A DNA stretch of 64,000 nt, from positions 2,728,001 through 2,792,000 of the forward strand of contig NZ_LR723670.1 of the NCBI RefSeq assembly GCF_902502825.2, given 5' to 3'. Made by a program: the position numbers and the translations under genes. This document shows positions 60,783 through 64,000 of this stretch, one piece after another (positions within the stretch are counted from its first letter, which is position 1; every line of letters begins with the position of its first letter). This DNA comes from Pseudorhizobium flavum (lineage in GTDB: Bacteria > Pseudomonadota > Alphaproteobacteria > Rhizobiales > Rhizobiaceae). The notes under the pieces are model-generated. The model was given only the letters and a program-made list of their open reading frames with translations. It had not been told where the DNA came from and made no database searches.

Positions 60783-62630
60783 ATGCTCCGTCACACCCTA
60801 CCCACGGCCCTGCAGACGCCCGCAGAACATGCGGCCACCGATCCGGCCCTCGGATTGCTGCCGGTCTGGAAGCTTTCCGATCTCTATCCGTCCCGTGAGG
60901 CCCCGGAGTTCAAGGCCGACATGGAGCGGGCCGGCATGCTCTGCAGCGATTTTGAAACCAAGTGGAAGGGCAAGCTCGCCGACGCCGCTTCGAAGACAGG
61001 TACCGAAGGGCTCGGTCAGGCGCTGACAGATTACGAGACGCTGGAGGACCTGCTCGGCAGGATCGGCTCCTTTGCGGGCCTCACCTATTTCTCCGACACA
61101 TCCAACCCCGCAAACGGCAAGTTCTATGGGGACGTGCAGTCGACGCTGACGGACCTGTCCGCCCACCTCCTGTTCTTCGCGCTGGAACTCAACCGGATCG
61201 ACGATGCAGTCGTGGACGCGGCTATGGAGCGCGACCCGCAGGCGGGACACTACCGTCCCTGGATCGTCGACCTGCGCAAGGACAAGCCCTACCAGTTGGA
61301 GGACAAGATCGAGCAGCTCTTCCTGGAAAAGTCGATGACGAGTGCAGCTGCCTTCAACCGTCTGTTCGACGAGACGATGGCGGAGCTTCGATTCGAGGTC
61401 GACGGGGAGAAGCTGCCGCTCGAGATCACCCTCAACATGCTGCAGGAGCCGGAAGAACCGGTGCGCCACAAGGCCGCCGAAGCCCTGTCGAAGACCTTCC
61501 AGCAGAACATCCGCGTCTTCACGCTGATCACCAACACGCTCGCGAAGGACAAGGAAATCTCCGACCGCTGGCGCGGCTTCGAGGATATTGCCGACAGCCG
61601 CCATCTTGCCAATCGGGTGGAGCGCGACGTGGTCGATGCGCTGGCCGCCGCCGTTCGCGACGCCTATCCGCGCCTGTCGCATCGCTACTACGCCATGAAG
61701 GCGAAATGGCTCAGCATGGACGAGATGAACTTCTGGGACCGAAACGCACCGCTGCCGGAGACACCGAAGGCGCTCATTTCCTGGCCGGATGCGAAGGAAA
61801 CCGTGCTTTCCGCCTATGCCGGCTTCGCCCCGGAAATGGCCGACATCGCCCGCCGCTTCTTCGACGAGGAGTGGATCGATGCGCCCGTGCGTCCGGGCAA
61901 GGCGCCGGGCGCCTTTGCCCATCCGACCGTTCCCTCCGCCCACCCCTACGTGCTGGTCAACTACATGGGCAAGCCGCGCGACGTGATGACGCTCGCCCAT
62001 GAGCTCGGCCACGGAGTGCATCAGGTGCTGGCGGGCGAACAGGGTGCCCTGATGGCGCAGACGCCGCTGACACTGGCCGAAACCGCATCCGTCTTCGGTG
62101 AGATGCTGACCTTCCGCGCCCTTCTCGACAAGACGAAGGACAAGCGCGAGCGAAAGGCCATGCTTGCCCAGAAGGTCGAGGACATGATCAACACGGTCGT
62201 GCGCCAGATCGCCTTCTACGAGTTCGAACGCAAGCTCCATACCGCCCGCAAGGAAGGCGAACTCACCGCAGAGCAGATCGGCGAGCTATGGCTATCGGTC
62301 CAGGAAGAGAGCCTCGGGCCGGCGATCCGCATTTCGGAAGGCTACGAGACGTGGTGGACCTATATTCCCCACTTCATCCACTCGCCCTTCTACGTCTACG
62401 CCTATGCCTTCGGTGACTGCCTGGTGAACTCGCTCTACGCGGTCTACCAGAACGCAGAACCCGGCTTCCAGGCGAAATACTTCGAACTCCTGAAGGCCGG
62501 CGGCACCAAGCACCATTCGGAGCTGCTCGCTCCCTTCGGCCTCGACGCCACCGATCCGTCCTTCTGGTCCAGGGGCCTGTCGATGATCGAGGGACTGATC
62601 GACGAGTTGGAGGCGCTTGACAAGGCGTGA
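60783..62630 (+). CDS. M3-family oligoendopeptidase (PepF type)
   Basis: 615 aa from the ATG at 60783, which has AAAAGGAA about 9 bases upstream; a longer frame starts without support. The zinc motif HELGH lies in LAHELGHGVHQVLAG (about 405-420), with the third ligand glutamate in TLAETASVFGEML. The family trims peptides in the cytosol. It stands between divergent ntrC-type and downstream pabB genes. Confidence 0.92.
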   Translation: MLRHTLPTALQTPAEHAATDPALGLLPVWKLSDLYPSREAPEFKADMERAGMLCSDFETKWKGKLADAASKTGTEGLGQALTDYETLEDLLGRIGSFAGLTYFSDTSNPANGKFYGDVQSTLTDLSAHLLFFALELNRIDDAVVDAAMERDPQAGHYRPWIVDLRKDKPYQLEDKIEQLFLEKSMTSAAAFNRLFDETMAELRFEVDGEKLPLEITLNMLQEPEEPVRHKAAEALSKTFQQNIRVFTLITNTLAKDKEISDRWRGFEDIADSRHLANRVERDVVDALAAAVRDAYPRLSHRYYAMKAKWLSMDEMNFWDRNAPLPETPKALISWPDAKETVLSAYAGFAPEMADIARRFFDEEWIDAPVRPGKAPGAFAHPTVPSAHPYVLVNYMGKPRDVMTLAHELGHGVHQVLAGEQGALMAQTPLTLAETASVFGEMLTFRALLDKTKDKRERKAMLAQKVEDMINTVVRQIAFYEFERKLHTARKEGELTAEQIGELWLSVQEESLGPAIRISEGYETWWTYIPHFIHSPFYVYAYAFGDCLVNSLYAVYQNAEPGFQAKYFELLKAGGTKHHSELLAPFGLDATDPSFWSRGLSMIEGLIDELEALDKA

Positions 62631-62663
62631 GGCGCGTCGGGCAGCCTGGGCACACATAGCCAC

Positions 62664-63824
62664 ATGACGAAGCACGGGTCCTACGTCCTCTTCCGCGACG
62701 ACAAACGGTCGCAAAGCCTGCTGTTCCGCGAACCGAGCGACCTCGTCGTGGCGCGGACGGCGGACGAGGTGCTGCCGGCACTCGCCCGGCTGGAAAAGGC
62801 GCGGCAGGAGGGCTACTGGCTCGCCGGCTATCTCTCCTACGAGGCGGGTTTCGTCTTCGAGGAGAAGCTGAGGCCACTGATCGTCGACAACCGCGAGACA
62901 CCGCTTCTGGCCATGGGCATCTTCGATGGCCCGGCCAGCGGCGGCCATCCTCTGGCGGAGCCCCCTGAGATCCAAGCCGAAGAACACTGGCTGACCGAGC
63001 CCCGCGCCGCCTGGGATCTCGACACCTACCGGGAGCGCTTCGACCGGCTGCACGGGCACCTCCGCCGCGGCGACATCTATCAGGCAAACCTCACCATGCC
63101 CGTCACCGCCCGCTGGCGGGGTGATCCGCGAGCGGCCTTCTGGTCTCTCGTCGCGCGCCAGCCGGTCCATTACGGCGCGCTGGTCGATCTAGGGGGACCC
63201 GTCATCGTCTCGCGTTCGCCGGAACTGTTCTTCAGGATCGATGACGATGGTTGGATCGAAACGCATCCCATGAAGGGCACCGCTCCGCGCGGCGCCTCCC
63301 CCCGGGAAGACGTAGCAATCCTCGCCGCCATGCTGGCAGACGAGAAGACGCAGGCCGAGAACCGGATGATCGTCGATCTCCTGCGCAACGACATCTCGCT
63401 GATCAGCGAGGTCGGAACCCTCTCCGTCCCGAAGCTCTTCGCGATCGAGACCTATCCGACCGTGCACCAGATGGTGAGCCACGTTCGCGCGCGTCTGAGG
63501 CCGGAGATCGGCCTGCCGGAGATCATGGCCGCCCTCTTCCCTTGCGGCTCCATCACCGGAGCCCCGAAAATGTGGGCGATGCGCATACTGCACGAATTGG
63601 AGGATCGCCCGCGCGATGCCTATTGCGGCGCGATCGGCTGGTGCGATCCCAAGGGGCCCATGCAGTTTTCCGTCGCCATCCGCACGCTCACCCTTTTCAA
63701 CGGCGGCGATGCCGTCTTCAATGTCGGCGGAGGAATCGTGTTCGATTCGACAGCCGAGGCGGAATATCAGGAATGTCTTCTCAAGGCGCAGTTCGCGGTC
63801 GGCAGTCAGGCGATCTCTCGCTGA
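62664..63824 (+). CDS. pabB: Aminodeoxychorismate synthase component I
   Basis: 386 aa, a chorismate-binding enzyme that makes 4-amino-4-deoxychorismate for folate. The C-terminal segments THPMKGTAPRG, AENRMIVDLLRND, FPCGSITGAPK and VGGGIVFDS are the chorismate-binding signatures. It starts 34 bases after the peptidase gene. The next gene, its pathway partner, overlaps it by 52 bases. Confidence 0.93.
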   Translation: MTKHGSYVLFRDDKRSQSLLFREPSDLVVARTADEVLPALARLEKARQEGYWLAGYLSYEAGFVFEEKLRPLIVDNRETPLLAMGIFDGPASGGHPLAEPPEIQAEEHWLTEPRAAWDLDTYRERFDRLHGHLRRGDIYQANLTMPVTARWRGDPRAAFWSLVARQPVHYGALVDLGGPVIVSRSPELFFRIDDDGWIETHPMKGTAPRGASPREDVAILAAMLADEKTQAENRMIVDLLRNDISLISEVGTLSVPKLFAIETYPTVHQMVSHVRARLRPEIGLPEIMAALFPCGSITGAPKMWAMRILHELEDRPRDAYCGAIGWCDPKGPMQFSVAIRTLTLFNGGDAVFNVGGGIVFDSTAEAEYQECLLKAQFAVGSQAISR

Positions 63825-64000
63825 TCGAAACCCTGCGCTGGGAGCCGGAACAGGGTTTTCTGCGCCTCGACCAGCACATTCGACGGCTGAAGCGCTCCGC
63901 CGATGCCCTTGGGTTCCTCTCCCCGGCCGATCCTGAAACGGCGCTGAAGCTTGCCGTCAGCGGTGATCGCCCGCTGCGGGTCCGGCTCACCGTCACCTAC
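63773..64000 (+). CDS. Class IV aminotransferase, probable aminodeoxychorismate lyase (partial, cut by window end)
   Basis: The first 76 codons of a class IV pyridoxal-phosphate enzyme: SLIETLRWEPEQGFLRLDQH followed by IRRLKRSADALGF is the typical N-terminus, with the arginine after HI. In folate synthesis the PabC lyase releases 4-aminobenzoate from the PabB product, and the 52-base overlap with pabB supports that role. The ATG at 63773 has CAGGA close upstream. The catalytic lysine lies outside the window. Confidence 0.85.
   Translation, partial: MSSQGAVRGRQSGDLSLIETLRWEPEQGFLRLDQHIRRLKRSADALGFLSPADPETALKLAVSGDRPLRVRLTVTY

Noticed and set aside
60798..62240. 480-codon open frame antisense to the M3 peptidase gene
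   Set aside because: It mirrors a well-supported peptidase gene in high-GC DNA; long antisense frames are expected from codon bias. The same applies to frames antisense to suhB (3058-3948), pyk (12618-13622) and pabB (62292-63170).
1..64000. CRISPR array, tRNA or rRNA genes
   Set aside because: No regularly spaced direct repeats and no tRNA- or rRNA-like sequence noticed; the island does not use a tRNA as its target.

Overview
The window is high-GC alphaproteobacterial chromosome, most likely Rhizobiaceae (Rhizobium/Sinorhizobium/Agrobacterium relatives). The two outer parts, about 1-15.5 kb and 56.7-64 kb, read as ordinary core genome: an ABC exporter, a MotA/ExbB-OmpA pair, suhB, a thiE-like gene, a TauE exporter, purE-purK, rpmJ (L36), a TPR protein, pyruvate kinase, DUF1036, an N-formylglutamate amidohydrolase and DUF1244 on the left; a DUF882 murein peptidase, an NtrC-type regulator, a PepF-type M3 peptidase and pabB/pabC-like genes on the right. 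The protein families, dense packing and start/stop overlaps fit this lineage.

The main result is a 41.2 kb element (15505-56716) inserted inside gapR, the DUF2312/UPF0335 gene for the nucleoid-associated protein GapR. The 5' part of the host gene (codons 1-32) is at 15410 and the 3' part is at 56717-56900. Joining them across the shared 6-bp sequence CGATGA restores a 90-codon frame. The element starts and ends with a perfect 13-bp inverted repeat (TTTTCAAACATTG / CAATGTTTGAAAA) next to that 6-bp sequence, which is the layout expected of tyrosine-recombinase core sites. Just inside its left end, in the same orientation, the element carries a complete gapR homologue (15688-15945) whose sequence differs at the insertion site. 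It therefore appears to break a conserved gene and supply a replacement that can no longer be cut.

Element layout. The right end holds the likely mobilisation module: three overlapping tyrosine-recombinase genes (449, 656 and 739 aa) and a small coiled-coil gene, resembling Tn554 tnpABC or recombinase trios. The left third looks like a defence island: an operon of a GHKL ATPase fused to a PD-(D/E)XK nuclease, an ABC-type ATPase and an HNH nuclease under a double-HTH regulator; then, divergently, a small protein, a soluble FtsH-like AAA protease and a metallophosphoesterase; then a type I restriction-modification system (hsdM-hsdS-hsdR) with a DUF45 metallopeptidase. The middle holds an IS66 remnant, several small proteins, a signalling cluster (two single-domain response regulators, a double-domain KaiC-like ATPase, a PAS histidine kinase, a Crp/Fnr regulator, a MucR-like regulator) and a stress/transport cluster (MFS, NYN, DksA/TraR, universal stress protein, SulP, CrcB, a half-size EamA). 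A RAMA-domain protein and an intact IS1182-type insertion with a 4-bp target duplication follow. I see no relaxase, conjugation or phage structural genes, so the element looks like a large transposon-like genomic island rather than an ICE or prophage.

All assignments come from reading the sequence by eye. No database search was run.
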